Assembly: GCA_004335835.1 (NCBI GenBank)
Contig: RWJK01001054.1
Span: forward strand, 60,857-124,856
DNA from: Scenedesmus sp. ARA3
Lineage: Eukaryota; Chlorophyta; Chlorophyceae; Sphaeropleales; Scenedesmaceae
Direction of reading: 5' to 3'
Length of the DNA stretch: 64,000 nt
The notes beneath the pieces were generated by a model, which searched no databases, was not told the DNA's origin, and was given only the letters and a program-made list of their open reading frames with translations. The position numbers and the translations under genes are program-made. Every line of letters starts with the position of its first letter. Positions within the stretch are counted from its first letter, which is position 1. Below, one piece after another: positions 10,868-24,300 of this stretch.

Positions 10868-13800
10868 CTACTTGTCGTAGTACCCTCCGTGCACGGCGCT
10901 GAGGTGGGCATAGCACTCAGTTGCCGACGCAAACACCTGAGAACAGAGGTTGCATAGGTGGCTGTGGCAGCTGCCGCACTGCAGGCGGTTGCAGCCGCCA
11001 TCCTTGTAGTAGGGCGCTGCGCATCTGCCGCAGGGCTTGGTGTGCTGCTGCACCCACGCAGTACTCGCTGAGTAGTCCTGCAGCCCAGCCTGGTACCTGT
11101 GCGTGCAGCACACATGATGTTTGCGTCAAGGGTAGCACAGCCCGAAGGCATATAGTGGGATTCTCATGACCCCAAACTGAAAGTCAAGTCAAGGTGGCCA
11201 CTACATGCACATACAGCAGGAAGCGTGTTTGCAGTCTGTGACATCAGCAATTGCTGCCCTGTGGGGTTGGGGCCCAGCACCAGTGGCACTCAGTAAGCAC
11301 ACAAGTGGGAGTGCTGCATTCTGCGCAAGCTGACGGATGTTGGCTGCCTCACTCAGCAGCAATCAAACAGCAATTAGACAAGCACTTACTGTTGGCATGT
11401 CTGGCCCTCGTGCCAGGTGCACATGCAGCTGGTGCAGTAGGCCTCCAGGCAGCAGTCGCACTCAAACTTCAGCGCTGTCCCCTTGAACACCTGAGCAACA
11501 AACACACGGCGCGTGTCAGCAGTGTTGACGTTACTGTTCCCAGCCCACAATTTGCCTAGCTGCTGGCTACGCTGCCATCACAGCAGTCACTTGCTCATCC
11601 TCACTGCCTTCATGCCTTCAAAAGGTATAACTGCTGCTCAGCACATGCTGCTAACAGTCTATTTGTGAGGCGCACAGCATGTGCAGCGGACCTTGCGCCC
11701 AACCCACCTGTTTACAGTTTGCCGAGAAGCAGGGTTTGACCCCTGCACCAGCGTTCTGCCGCATGTACAGGCTGAGGGACTTGTCCAGCGCTTTGTCATA
11801 CTCCGCTGCCGGCCCCAGCAGCATCTTGATGTCCTCCAGGCACAAAGGCTGCTGACAGCCCGCCTTGCAGCACACCACGGGGAACTTGGCCTGCTCTACT
11901 GCACTCTTAACCCCCATTTCAGCACAATCCTGGCAATACATGTGCCCGCAGGGCTCCATGATGTGTCGGCTGCCAGGGGCCACCTCATATGTGCATACTG
12001 GGCAGATGGTGTCTACCAGTTGTGCATCTGTCAGCTCCCGCAGCTGCTTGTTGTGTTGCCTGGCTCGCTTCTCCAGATTCACAACACTCATTTGCACATT
12101 CATGAGGGATGCCGGGTTCCCCTCAACCTTGATGCGCACGCTGCCTTGTTCATCAACCAGCTGGCAGCTGCTGCTGCCAGTTTCCAGCACCATCTTTGCC
12201 AGCTCCTGCGCGCCCTGGCTGCCGCACAGCATGGCGGCAGCTGCAGCACTCACGTGGACAGTGGTGACCTGGCTGTTGTACCTCACACTGGCCAGAATAC
12301 CGTCTACTTCACGCATGGCGTCCTCAATGGTTGGCTTCTCACCAAACATCCTCAGCCTGCTGCTTTCCATCTCTGCTACGACCACCACGCCGTGGACGTC
12401 TTCAATCTGAACAGCAGCAGCCAAGAGACGCGAATCAGTATGAGGCAGACCGGCAATGAAGGCACTGCAATATGTGATGATCATGGGCAGGTGATGGCAT
12501 GCTGTCCAAAGGCTATGCAGGACAGCAGCACACAGTTTTATTGATGAAAAACAGCGAATCTGAAGTAACAGAGCTATGCCAATTCTGTTGCTATCAACCA
12601 TTTTTTGAAAACAGCCAAGTGAATAAACCAACACAAATGGCAAGCACAGTTTGCTGCACCTACCGTGTCCAGCACCTCCCGGCGGCGGCCCGCCGGGTCT
12701 TTTTTGGCCAGCACCAGCATATCCTCGCGTGTCAGGATTCTCTTGGTGTATGGCAGTTCCACAACAAGGGTGCCCTGCAGGATGCCCTCCACTCTCTTTC
12801 GCGCATCCACCAGCTCCACCTGCGAGGTGCAGTACACATGTACCAAATCAAGCAGCCATCGCCGCTGAGTCGTTGAGGAATTGTACAGATGGTGGTCATG
12901 GTTGCAGCAGAGCCAGGTGACAGCAGGATGTTAGCCAATGGTCCCCAATCCGCAGGTATCTAGCTGCTACTAGCGCACGCTATCAGGGTTTGCAGATCAC
13001 TTCAACCAAAACCCACATGGTAGTACATACACACACACCCCTGACAAGCGGTTTGCTCATGCATCCAAGTCAGCTGGAAATGCCGCCTACCTTGATGTCA
13101 GCCCATGAAGGCGCCCCATACTCCTCAGGGTCTACACACAGCTTGATCGAAGCCATGCCTTCCAAAACATCCTGCGGCAGCACCAGCTCCAGCCAGGACA
13201 GCGCGTGCAGCTGCTGCGCTGCGCGCAGCTGGTCCTTCAGCGCGTTGAACTTCCTTGCGGAAATGCACGCTGTGAACTCTGCATCTTTCAGCGCCACCTC
13301 CAGCGCGCCTCCCCTCCTGCAGAGCTTGGGGAAGAACTTGCCATTGAGCGCTGCGACAGCATCGGTGCATGCTGTCATGCTGGGCAGCCTGTTTTGCAGC
13401 AATGGCAGGCAGTGGCATAATGCATCACGACATCATGTTCGTAAGAAAAGTGTGCAAGGGTGCATGTGTTGTGCATTGATTGCATGTTTGTACGTGCTGC
13501 TGTGGAGAGCTGTGGAAGCATGGCGCGCCCGCGCCCTACAACACGAGTTGCCACAGGCCAGTTGCTGCCTGCTGAACATCATGTGCATATACACTTCGCT
13601 GCATGCACAGCCGTACACACCTCACATGCATCCAGCCTTTGCCGGTCTCTCTGTCGCCCTTGAAAGGCTTCACATCAAACAGCTGTGCGCCAAAGGGAGC
13701 CAGCATCCTCCAGATGAGGAAATTTCTGTTGTCACCCTGCAGGGGCTGCGCGCACTGCAGGTCATACGTCACCTGCACCTTGAACACCTGCACACATGAC

Positions 13801-15819
13801 ACAACAGTTACAGCAGTCGGCTTGCAGGCCCAATCGTGTTGCTGATACCTTCGTTACACAATAGAAGGAGTGCTGTGGCGCTGGCATAAGCGCATGAAGA
13901 TCATGCCATTGAGCAGCAAACCGTTGCTGGAGTTCAGCAAGCCATATGTGTTCAGCCAGGTGCTCAGCACACGGCAACGGTTTTTGTTCTTTCTTCCGCC
14001 CACCTGCGTCATGGTTGCCTCTCTCTGGCCCTGGATGAAGGGCTGCAGGCTGCTCCACAGTGCATGCTTCTGGCCGCCTGTCCGCACCAGCACGTCCTCA
14101 AACGCCTGCGCTGCTGCCTCTGGGGTCTCAAAGGTAAACTTCGCGCCATCGCTGCCTGACCACTTCATGAAGTGTGGATTGACATCGCCCATCTCAGCCT
14201 TGAGCTGCCGGGCAGCGTCACGCGAAGCACCAACAGCGAACAGGCTGGTTGCTTCGCGGCCTGTGAGCACGTGCCTGATCAGGCAGCCCTGCTCCACCAC
14301 GTAGCGTGTGCTGCCGACAATGGACAGCTCGTTGTACTCCTGCAAGCAGCAAGCACCAACAGATGTGAGCACACACAAGCTCAGACAGCAGCAGGCTGTG
14401 CTGCCTGGCGCACGGCACTGCTGACAGCCGGCAGTGCAATGCAAGCCACGCGTGTGATGGTGCGCTGCTGCCTGTTACAACATTCCAACATTGAATGAAT
14501 GTTGCTTGGCCTGCAAAACGCCAGTTCGGCTCCTTGCAGCGCAAACATGTCGTCACAGCTGCCGCTGCAAATGTACGCGTGCTGCGGCACATAAAGCACT
14601 TGCAATGGCTGCGTAATGAACGCTTCAACAGTGCACTCACGCTTGCCACGCTGCGCCGCGCGTCCTCCAGAATCCTGTCCATCTTGTCACTGGCTATTGT
14701 GGCCCTTGCAGCCTCCACCTGCACCTTCAGCCTGTCCTCAGCCTCCACGTAGCTCACCGGCGCGCCCACCTTGTTGCTGAGGCCTGCCAGATCGTCCCCA
14801 TAGTAGGCCCTGCAGGGTGGGTGAAAGCACACAACAGCGTGCGCAACATACATTCATACCACCAATGACAGGCAAAAATGCTCTTCTGCAGGATTTGCCT
14901 GACTACATAGCTGGGCCTGCCGCTGATTGAAAAGACAATGGAAGAAGCAGCAACGTTGGCAATTGTGTGCTTTGTAGTCACAATCAATGAAGTTCAGTGC
15001 TGCCGCGCATAGCTGCCACATAGGACACAACAACCATACGGCATTGTTACATACTGTTCAGGTTGCAGGAATGGCAGGCCAAGGTTTCAAATCCTGTACT
15101 CACCTCAGTCTGTTGTACATGCTGGTCCCGAACAGCTTGCTGCGCACCACCACAAGCGCGCTGCTGCTACCGCCCTGCTGTGTTGGCTCAGGGTGGGTGC
15201 GGGTGCAGGTGCTGCCCTGGTCCCTGCATGCTGCACCGTACCTGCACACTGCAGGGTGTGTGCGTGGGGCTTGCTGTCCTGCAGCAGCGTCAGCAGAGCC
15301 TGGCCACTGGAATCCTGCAAAGTGCACATATGTGCAGCTGGTGTTGTTGCACCTGCCCTGAAACCTGCAGAGCTCGTTGGGGCTGGGTGGTGGCTGCTTT
15401 ACCTGACCTGCTGCTGCAGGAGCTGCCTGCTGTGCAGAGGGTGGGTTGGGAGCCCTTGCAGGAGCAGGAGCTGAGGGTGGGGTGCGCTGGGTGGCTGGGC
15501 GCGTCAGTGGCTCATCGCTTGGTGGAATGTACATGCCAGCAGTTGGCAGCCTTGCGCCTGAGGATCTGCCAGCACCAGAAGAGGCAGGATGCTGCGAGTT
15601 GGGGCGCGGCTGGTAGTGAACATAGGAGCAGGCGTCTCCTTTGTTGCATTTGCGCTGCGCATCAAACTTGCACACTCTGTGGTGCGTGCGGGGCGGGGCG
15701 CTGGTGCTTGGCCAATTAAAGCCCTGGTAATGGACGTATGTGCACTGGGTGTTTGTGCACCTATCGCCTGACTTGCAAACTTCCCAGTGGTGGGGTCCCT
15801 GCTGGCGCTGTTGGGCCAT
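10868..15819 (-). CDS. CCCH zinc-finger / RING-IBR-RING (RBR) E3 ubiquitin ligase
   Basis: Nine exons, all in phase, 956 aa: 15104-15819, 14641-14809, 14004-14339, 13621-13787, 13091-13388, 12664-12819, 11708-12406, 11390-11490, 10868-11096. Exon 1 encodes four CCCH fingers of C-x5-8-C-x4-6-C-x3-H type, suggesting RNA binding. The middle ~350 residues have no domain I can name; a KH-like fold near REVLDTV/IEDVHG is possible. The C-terminus has RING1 (CPVCTYEVAPG...CGHMYCQDC), an IBR (CDCCLEAYCTSCMCTWHEG) and RING2 (CGRCAAPYYKDGGCNRLQC). The KDGGC cysteine aligns with the catalytic Cys that RBR ligases use to carry ubiquitin as a thioester, so the enzyme looks active. Plant proteins linking a DEAH helicase to an RBR share the C-terminal layout; no helicase motifs are seen here. 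It stops with TAG and is head-to-head with the gene at 16522. Confidence 0.87.
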
Positions 15820-16521
15820 GCTGGGCCTGATGCTAGAGGGCTGCTAGTGTTGCCTGCATGAAATCAATACAAGCTAAAAGGTCAGCAGGCTCTGCTTTGT
15901 ATTGAAATAGATTGATGGGGACATATATTGCAGCTTGCTCACGCTACTCAAGGGGCGAAAGGCCTGTTCGCTTGACGCTAGGGCAGCTGGCTTATGCATA
16001 CGCATGGACTGCAGCACTGCTCCTGTCACGCTTTGCGCTATTCAACATGCAATACGCAACCCATTGCATGACTGCAAGAACACAAATGGTGGCAGGCTGG
16101 GTGATGCGTACTTGCGCCTGAAATCAGCTTGGCGGGATTGCTTTGAGTAGTTGAAACTGCTGTGGTTATTGACTTGCGTTTGCTGTCAGGTAAGGTTGTC
16201 GACTCCAAAGCTCACTTTATGCTTTGCAAGAGATTGCTTTTCCTATAGGCCGCATGGTCTGCAAGGCCGGCTAGCCGAGTGAGAGATGACAGCTGCCAGA
16301 AAATCCCGCAGCTACTGCCGGCTTAACAGCCAGATTAGTCGTAACTATGCCTCGCTTACACCAAGCATCATTCAAGATGTGTATTTCCTGCTTCGTGTCT
16401 GGCACTTCGTGTTTAGTGGATTCAACAATCCAAAATTTCTGGAGCTCTCCTACAACCTGCTCCTGTTGTTTTATACTTGAGAGCTACTCAGCTGTTTTAA
16501 CGCAAAGCAAGTCTTTCTATC
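15820..16521. promoter_or_regulatory. Divergent intergenic region between RBR and Cys/His-rich genes
   Basis: 702 bp between two divergent ATGs. No defined element was found. The shared location would allow co-regulation of two zinc-finger proteins. Confidence 0.45.
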
Positions 16522-18457
16522 ATGCCCTCTAAGGTGCTTCTGCTGAACCTAGGCTCCCAGTGGAGCACACAGCATGTTGAGCAGTTGGTTGCCAACGCAT
16601 ATGGAGTTCTGCAAGAAGCTGCACCCGCTGGCCTTAAATGTGGCCTGCACGCCATTCCTGGCAGCAATCAGGTCCGTGAGTTCAGGAGCTATCTTTATCA
16701 GCAGAATCTCTATGGGTATCTATGCAAACAGCTTGCTGCTGACTTGGCACCGGGCATGACATGAACAGCAAGCTGACAGCTGCAGAACTGCTGGCAGCAT
16801 CAACAGTGCATGTTGCAGCAGATCATGTGACGAGGACCTGAATTTGTATCTCAACATTGTTGCCATCTTCTTCAACTCACCCTGTCAACATGGTTACACT
16901 GCCTTTGCAGGTGTGCACCATCACATGCCCTTCAGGCGCAGCAGCCACAGAGCTGTCAGCAGCATTGGAAGCGTATGGCCAGCTGCCCTACATCCTCATT
17001 CCTGGAGAGACAGACGCTGCTGCCAAGCAAGCCTTTTACTGCTCCAGGTCCTGTCCTGCAACATGCGACATTGACTGTGCACAGTTCCTGGAGGGCAGGC
17101 GCTGCAGGTATGCCTGCAGCATCAATGAGGGCAAAGGCCTGAGGCTGCCTGAGGAGTGCTGCCCCTTCCGCCACCCTGTTGGATCCACAGACGCATGCAG
17201 CATGTGGCAGGCAAAAGTCACCTGTGCAGCCGGCAGCCGCTGCAGCAAGAGGCACCCGCATGCGCTGCTGCTGCAGCACCTGCAGCAGCGCTTCCGGCAG
17301 CGCCCTCCACCTGAGCCTGTAGTGCTACCATGGAGGGCTGCAGCCCGCATTCCTGAAGTGGCACCAGCACCACCAGCGCCAGCTTCCTTTCATGCCCGTC
17401 CTGCCTGGCAGGAGCCTGACAACTCAGGCAGGCGGGCAGCAGGTGCAAGGCCCCCACCACGTGCACAGGCGGCACGCAGACAGCAAGCACCTGTGGTTGC
17501 TGCACCGGCAACACCACCAGCAAGGCCAGCAAGGCCAGAACCAGCAGCACAAGCAGCGCCGGCAGCAGCAGCAGCAGCGCCATCAGCAGCCGGCAGGCAT
17601 GTAGCTGCTGGCCGCAACCCTACCGCTGGCACAGAGCTCTGCCCGCATGCTGGATGCATGAACCCCGCCTGCCCCAACCGCCACCGCAACGAGCAGCAGA
17701 GGCTCAACACCATTGAAGAGATTCTGGCCCCTGAGCAGCTGTTGCGTCAGCCAGCCATCCCTACAGAGGTGAAGCAGATTTGCGGCAGGCTGCACAGCAG
17801 GCTGCACGCGCTGACTGCTGACAGCAAGCCCCCTGCAGAGCTGAGGACGCAGCTGCTGTCTGTGGTTGATGCCTTCGACCAGGCCAGGTCGTTTCCTGCG
17901 CTGCCATACCATGCGTACGATGGAGTGCAAACGCAGTGTCGGAAGCTGGCTGAGGGCATTGTCAAGGTGAGGCTGTGCCATTGGTGGTCAGCAGCACGTG
18001 TGCTTGCATCTGAGAGCCGCCCAGCGCATGCAATCGCATGCAATCAGTGGGATCACCCTTGTGTGTGAAGAGCTAAGGTTGAGTGCAGCTTTCAATAAAC
18101 TGGTCAGCTGCAAGTCTCCATCTTGTGCAACTCACATACATACTCTAAAATACAAGGGCAGCAATAACCACATTCAGTTGGGTGCCACTCACCTCCCTAT
18201 GCTTTCTGCCTACGCTACTGCAGACCCTGCTGCACAACCAAGGGGTGGTGACTGAGCACTTTGAGCTGGCAGCTGGCATTGGACCTGACAACAACCTCAA
18301 GGGAGCACTGCACGTGCTGCGGGGGTACGGCAATGATGGATCCCATTACAGCATGACAAACCCCATGCCCATGATGCAGCACCGCTGTGATGTGCTGGTG
18401 CTCATGGGCAGCATGGCAGCATATGCTTATGATAAAATGCTGCAGCAGCTGCTGTGA
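16522..18457 (+). CDS. Cys/His-rich zinc-finger protein, uncharacterised (479 aa)
   Basis: Exons 16522-16671, 16911-17966 and 18224-18457 join in phase to 479 aa. The first donor (GTCCGT) is weak, so exon 1 is the least certain part. Clusters of Cys/His include CSRSCPATCDIDC..., CAAGSRCSKRHPH (~residue 150) and CPHAGCMNPACPNRH (~residue 305, C-x4-C-x4-C-x3-H, CCCH-like). Between them lies an Ala/Pro/Arg linker of roughly 120 residues. The C-terminal third is helical. The divergent neighbour also carries CCCH-type fingers, so the pair may have a common origin or both act on RNA; that is inference. No enzymatic motif is visible. Confidence 0.75.
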
Positions 18458-21395
18458 GAAGCTGCCAAGGCTGCAGCTGTGCCACTTATTAGTGCATGGC
18501 AGCACAGTGCTATGACAGCTGTAGCGGGCGGGCTGTCCAGAAGGCTGAAGCTGTTTCACTCGCTGCTTCAACACCTGGTTCAACACCTGAAATAGATTGA
18601 TGACGTGCTGTGGTACAGCTGACTGTTGCGCCCCCGGTTATATGGGTATCAGTTGCAGTGCAGTGGCCCGGAGTAGTATCATCATGCCCCTCTCCCTCTA
18701 ATCTGGAATAGGGATAATCATGTTACCATTTAAGACATAGCAACGTCGCCATCGGCCCGGAGTAGTATGTCACCGGGGTTGGGCAGTCTTTTGGTCGCTA
18801 TGATGCTGATGCTTACGTTGTCTGCCAGTCTGGTTGGGGCAGAGTAGGTTGCATTTTGGGGTCATGTACAATCGTGTTGGCAGGTATCGCTTCAGCAAGC
18901 AGGATGGATGCTGTCTCATCTGGTTGAGCTGGGAATGAGTGTGATTTTGACCCACATTGTGCTGCTCTATCGTACATGTATTTGGCTGGATGTGAGTATA
19001 GAGCTGTACATGCCCTTGCGCCGCACGTGGTGTGCAACTGCCCGTCAAGCCTGACCGGCTGCAACTTGACATCATTAGGTGTGCTATGCGCGGTGGCAGA
19101 TGCAAGCCATGCTTTGAGGGTCTGCTGCATCTAGAGTGACGCCAGTGCACAGGCTGTTACATCAGCAACCAACAAAATGCTACTTCAAAAGTGCAGCAAA
19201 CGCATGCCTCTCGCTTGCCCAGGCAGGTTGTGTGCATAAAATGTAAGCGCCCAGGGGGTGCTGTGCTGCTCAGGTTTGGTAGGTATTCTTGCTGTTGTTC
19301 ATGGGCCGGCTTGTGAGAGCAAACATCAAATTGAGCTGCGAGTGGCGCTGCTTCGCACTGATATGGTTGCAGCTACTGCTTGCAAAACGCCACCTTCCAG
19401 CAGTTTGGTTACTCGTGTGAATCCAAGGGATGGTTGCAGTGTTACAACCTACGTGGTGGCATGACAACGTGTGGCAGTGACAGTTCCACCTCAAGTGCTG
19501 GCTGTGCATGTTGGCCATGGCTTGCATATGGACATGTTTACATGACGTCACATGTTGTCACGGCCTGGTCATGGTGGCAGTGCTTCTTGTTGCTGACCAC
19601 TTCATAGATGAAAGAAGGGGCTTTGTGGCGCAATGTGTTGTATGCCGTTGGATTGACGCCAAATTCTTGCTACACCTTGCAATGCTGAACATTGTGGCAG
19701 GGTGGCTTTGATTTTAACTGGTGGGCACCGTGCTGGGTTGCAGCACCTGGTAAGCTACAATCAATTTGACACATATACTTATCAGGCTGTATGCGTGGTG
19801 TATGGTGGCTCCATCCTGGTGCTATGCATGCAGCCGCAGCACCTGAACAACTGCAAGTGGTCAATTTGCTCTGCAACCTGGTGTCTGCTGCTGCTTGGTG
19901 GTGCGCACAGCTTGACTGGGCTACGCGGACTATCCTTATCCTGCAGATATACTTTCCCCGGCCTGCATATGCATGGCATAGTCACTGTTGGACATGCATG
20001 GCATGGTCACTGTTGGCCATATCTTGAACAGGTGTACACATACGTTTTACATCTGTTCTGGGCGTGACGCGATTTGCGGTGAACCAGTCAAGGCATCGCT
20101 TGTGTAACCTGAACCCTGCTTCACTAATGCAGGGTGGAGGTTACAGAAGAGACTTAGGGGGTCAACGCTACGTAGCTGTATGCCTTGCGTGTCTCAGAAG
20201 CTGCCAGGGGCTAAGCTATCCCTGTGGCTGGCGTAAATTGTGCTCCCTCCTGTTGATGCTCCAGTGGGGCGCAAGGCCGGTGGCATTGATGCTATATATG
20301 GCTTGATGGCTAACATGATGATGATGATGGCTGTTGTTTGTCGGCAGCTGCATTGGCCAGGCTCCAATAATTATGAGCAAGACAGTTGTCAAACAGCAGC
20401 TGCTGCAATCAGCCGTCACAGTGCCGCTAACACTGTAGCGAGGCTCTAAGAAATATAGCATGTCAGGTCTGGCTGTGCTGCATGCCCTGAGAGCACTATC
20501 ATGTATGGTACATATGGCTTCTGCTTGCGTCAGGCGTTGTTACTTTCATGGTGTTAGAGCCGGACACTGGGTAACTTCAAGAGCAGGCCTGCTCTCCTCC
20601 TCCTAGAAGTTTTGTCGTGGTATACTGGAATGTCTCTGGCTGGACAAACAATAATCTGGCAAACCTAATTCCGGGACCCAAAACGTTGCCTTGTAAGGTA
20701 TACGTAGTTGCCACAAAGGTGCGCCTGACACCCACATCCCAGCAGCGTATGGACAAAATAGCAAGGGATGCAAAGCAGAAACGTTCACACAGCCTGGTGT
20801 CAATCAACATGCCAGTGTAATCACATAAATGTGATTGTGAAATGTATATACCTCTTGATTGGGGCGATAACACTGCTACATGTGTGTGCTGTACATCATA
20901 CGCCACCGCACACACTTGACTGAAATCGCCAGCCGCCCCAACCAAGCGATATATTATATCACTAGCTTAGTGATGGCAGGGGTGGCCCTCTCAATGCTGC
21001 AGCTAACCACCCTAACAAGCTGGCTTTTTAAAGAAGACCGTCACCTACTGCACACGTCTAAAGTTAACGCGTCTCAGCGCTGCACATGCGGTACAGTACA
21101 ATGCGGTGGTACAACTGAACCAGAAATCTGGGGTGGATCCTGGATACCATGTATAGGCAAGTGTACAGCTGTCAAAGTCAACACAAACCAGCCAAAAGAG
21201 ATGAAACCACTATGTCTAGCCGACAGGCTACCCGTCAGTAAATGCCATCGGCGGTTGTGAAAGCAGTGGCACATTCATACACTCAGGGCTTTCTCACAAG
21301 AAAGATGACACTGCCCACAAGCTTGGAGCTCCTGCCAAGTTTCTCAGTCATTTCGATTGTTTGGGTGTGTACCAGCTTGCTGCACTGACGCAGCA
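18458..21395. other. Intergenic region without a supported gene
   Basis: About 2.9 kb. It holds a pair of GGCCCGGAGTAGTAT motifs about 90 bp apart (near 18666 and 18756) and a 25-bp tandem pair at about 19969-20018. An open stretch at 20617-20820 (contains VYWNVSGWTNNNL) looks mildly protein-like but has no partner exons. The left part must contain the 3' UTR of the 16522 gene and the right end that of the J-domain gene. Confidence 0.45.
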
Positions 21396-24300
21396 TTACT
21401 TGAAGTACTCGTACTTGTCTGTCAGCTGCTTGGTGATTTCTTCTGCCAGCACCTTCCAGCTGAGCTCCACGCCACTTGCGCCCTGCTTGTCTGGGTGGTA
21501 TGCCAGGATGGCCCGCTTGAGCAGCTCCTTGCCATGATCAGCATCAAACACTGTGTCAGGCGCCAGCCTGCACACAACAGCAGCAGCAGCAGCAGCAGAA
21601 GCAGCAGCAGCAGGGCAAGGTGTGGCAGTGGTGTGTGTCGATGTAGCTGCCAGATGGCTATGGCTGCAAATTCAATCCCAAGGTGAATATGCCAGATTGT
21701 CTGCGCATGCTGTTGCATTGCGCTGCACTGGCAGCTGTGCTGTAACAGTTGCCTGTACAGCTGTGTACACACTCTCCACAGTGCGTCGCAATGCTGGCAA
21801 GCGCCTGCAGCTGTGCCCAGTTTACACTCATTTTCAGCTTGCAACCGCCGGCCAGCCCAAGCCAAAGCCTCTGACCTGTTCGCTTCGTTGAGTGGCGGGT
21901 GCTTGCTGTAGCAGTGCTTGATGAGCTCTGCCCAGCCCTTGCTGGCCGCAGCTGACAGCGCCTCCAGCTCAGCATCCAGTGCCTGCACGGGCGGTGGCAG
22001 AAACACACAGGCTAACAAAGTTCAACTGACGGTGAGGGGGACAAGCGTAGAGAATTTAAGAGATGTCTTTCGTCGTGAAGTATAAAATGTGAAGTGTGAA
22101 GTCATGTTGATAGGCAGCATAGCACAGTGCTGGTGCAGAAGAGACAGCAGCATCCATAACGGCAGCATCAGCAATAGCAGCAGCACTGGCCGCACCTCCC
22201 GTATGGGTGCCCTGTCAGCCTCCTTCAGCTTCTCCTCTGCTGCTGCCTTGCTGGCCTGATACTCACTGACGCTGTCGCGCGCCTCCTGCATGAAGCACAC
22301 GGTAAGCGCATGTCAAGCAAATGTACCACAGCCTGTGAATCAGAGCTGTTGGGATCAATGCTGCAGCAGCTCATGTTTTATGGCCATGCAGGCAGCAGCA
22401 CTCACTGCCAGTACATGGCATGCAATGAAACACTGTCAGCATGCATTGTATTCCGGGAGAGCCATGCGACATTTGGAAAGACGCAAGCATGTACTGCACG
22501 AAACCCGGTCAACATGCATTGTATTGCATACAGCACAAACATACACTGCAGGGAAACAACAAAAACCAGCATGCAGTGCAGACATGCACTGCACGGGAAC
22601 AATACCGGCATGCAGTGCAGACATGCACTGCACGGGAACAATACCGGCATGCAGTGCAGACATAACTGCAGCAAAACCGTAACAGCGTACAGTGCGAGCC
22701 TGCCGCCTCACCCTGTACCAGTCTTCCATCACGAGGCTGATCTTGTTTGGCAGCGACTCAAACAGCCGCAGCACACGCATGAACGCATCATGCGAGCGCT
22801 CCTCTGCACTGCGCGGCGGCAGAGTGTCAGCAACAGCGGCGCCTGCTGCGGCTGTACGGGGAACCAACAGGGGATTCAGAATGGCTGCCGACACCTGTGC
22901 GCAATGCAGCATGACAATGTGTCAAATGGCGCAGCAGAGGCTGTTGAGAAGCAGCGCACAGCAGGCTTAACAGTGCTGAATGAACAGTCACACTGTGGCT
23001 TCAAAAGGTTTGCACACATGGTCACAGGCAGTGCAACGAGCAGCAAGAGGGCGATTCTGGCACACTGACATGCCAACTTAAGGCAGCACAGCTTGTGAGA
23101 GCTCGTCCAGTTGCCAGCACCATGCGAAGGTCAAGCAATCATCCATCGCAGTGGTATTTGTGCACACTTTTCTCCTCTTTTCTGACTTCAATGCATCGAG
23201 CACACAGTTGTTACGTCACAGGGCACGGCGCTGTATGCTGGCACTGAGCTCGCCCTAAAATGGCATTTCATGTCTTGCCCAGTTCAATGCGTAGCTCTGT
23301 TCACACATAAAAGCTCAACACAGTATCACAAGCCAACCTACCTTGTACAGGTGGCCCAGGCTGCTGAGCGCCTGCGCCTCAGCTTGTGCATCACACCCCC
23401 TGGCTAGCAGCACAGCAGACTTGAGCCGATCCACTGCAGTCAGCAGCCCATCAAGCTCGCATGCCTCCTCCTCTGCTGCTACTGCTGCTGCTGTTGCCTG
23501 TCTGTCCAGCCTGTCGCTGCGCTGGCGCAGTGTGCGCTGCATCTGCTGCTCCCCCTGCAAGCGCTCCTGCATACACATGCCAACCAGTAACAAGGTCAAG
23601 GGTGGAGACCGTTGACTTTATTGTGACGACCACTGAGGACTGCACGCTGTGTATGTGATGACACAGTGTTCCGCATATGTACGTCTTCCCGGAAAGCAGC
23701 ACAGTTTAGCTGCTGCAATTGCAAGCCGTGACGTGATGAGTGCTGGGTGCATGAGCAGCAAGCAGCTGAGTGTTCCCTTGTGGGTAGAAGGTGAAACTGG
23801 CGGAGCTGATGCCGCGGGGTTTGCAACAGCAAGGCATTGGCACATGTAACTCTGTGTAACTCTGTGTTATCAAGTGCCAGTAGAAGGGTCTTGCTAGTAC
23901 CAGTGCAAAACCCCAAGCCTTACACCATTCCGGTGAAGCTCTACTAGATCTAGTCCGGTGAAGCTCTACTAGCTCTACTAGATCTAGTAGATCAAAAGTG
24001 GGTCCTTCCATGTGTGCGCCGCACCTGCGTGCTCTTGGCTCTGTACTCCATCACGTACAGTTCCTGTTCCAGTGCCAACAGATCCGTGGCAACATCATTC
24101 TTGCCAGAGTCCAGCGCAAGCTGCAGGGTGAAGCCCGGACAGATCAGCAGCAGCAGCAGCAGCAGCGACATCTTGGCCAGAATGAGCAGGCAGCATGCAG
24201 CACCGGCTGCAGCTGCCTTGTGCCATCAACCTATTGGCATTGTCCGTCTACAATCCTCAGCCACTGCAACCTGCTGCAGAAAGGTAAACAAACAATGCAC

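Noticed and set aside
10382..10957. 191-codon open frame starting at a GTG, antisense to the RBR gene 3' region
   Set aside because: No ATG start, overlaps the RBR last exon on the other strand, and no known motif.
20617..21260. Two plus-strand open stretches that look slightly protein-like
   Set aside because: Could not be linked by splice sites or assigned to any gene or transposon family.
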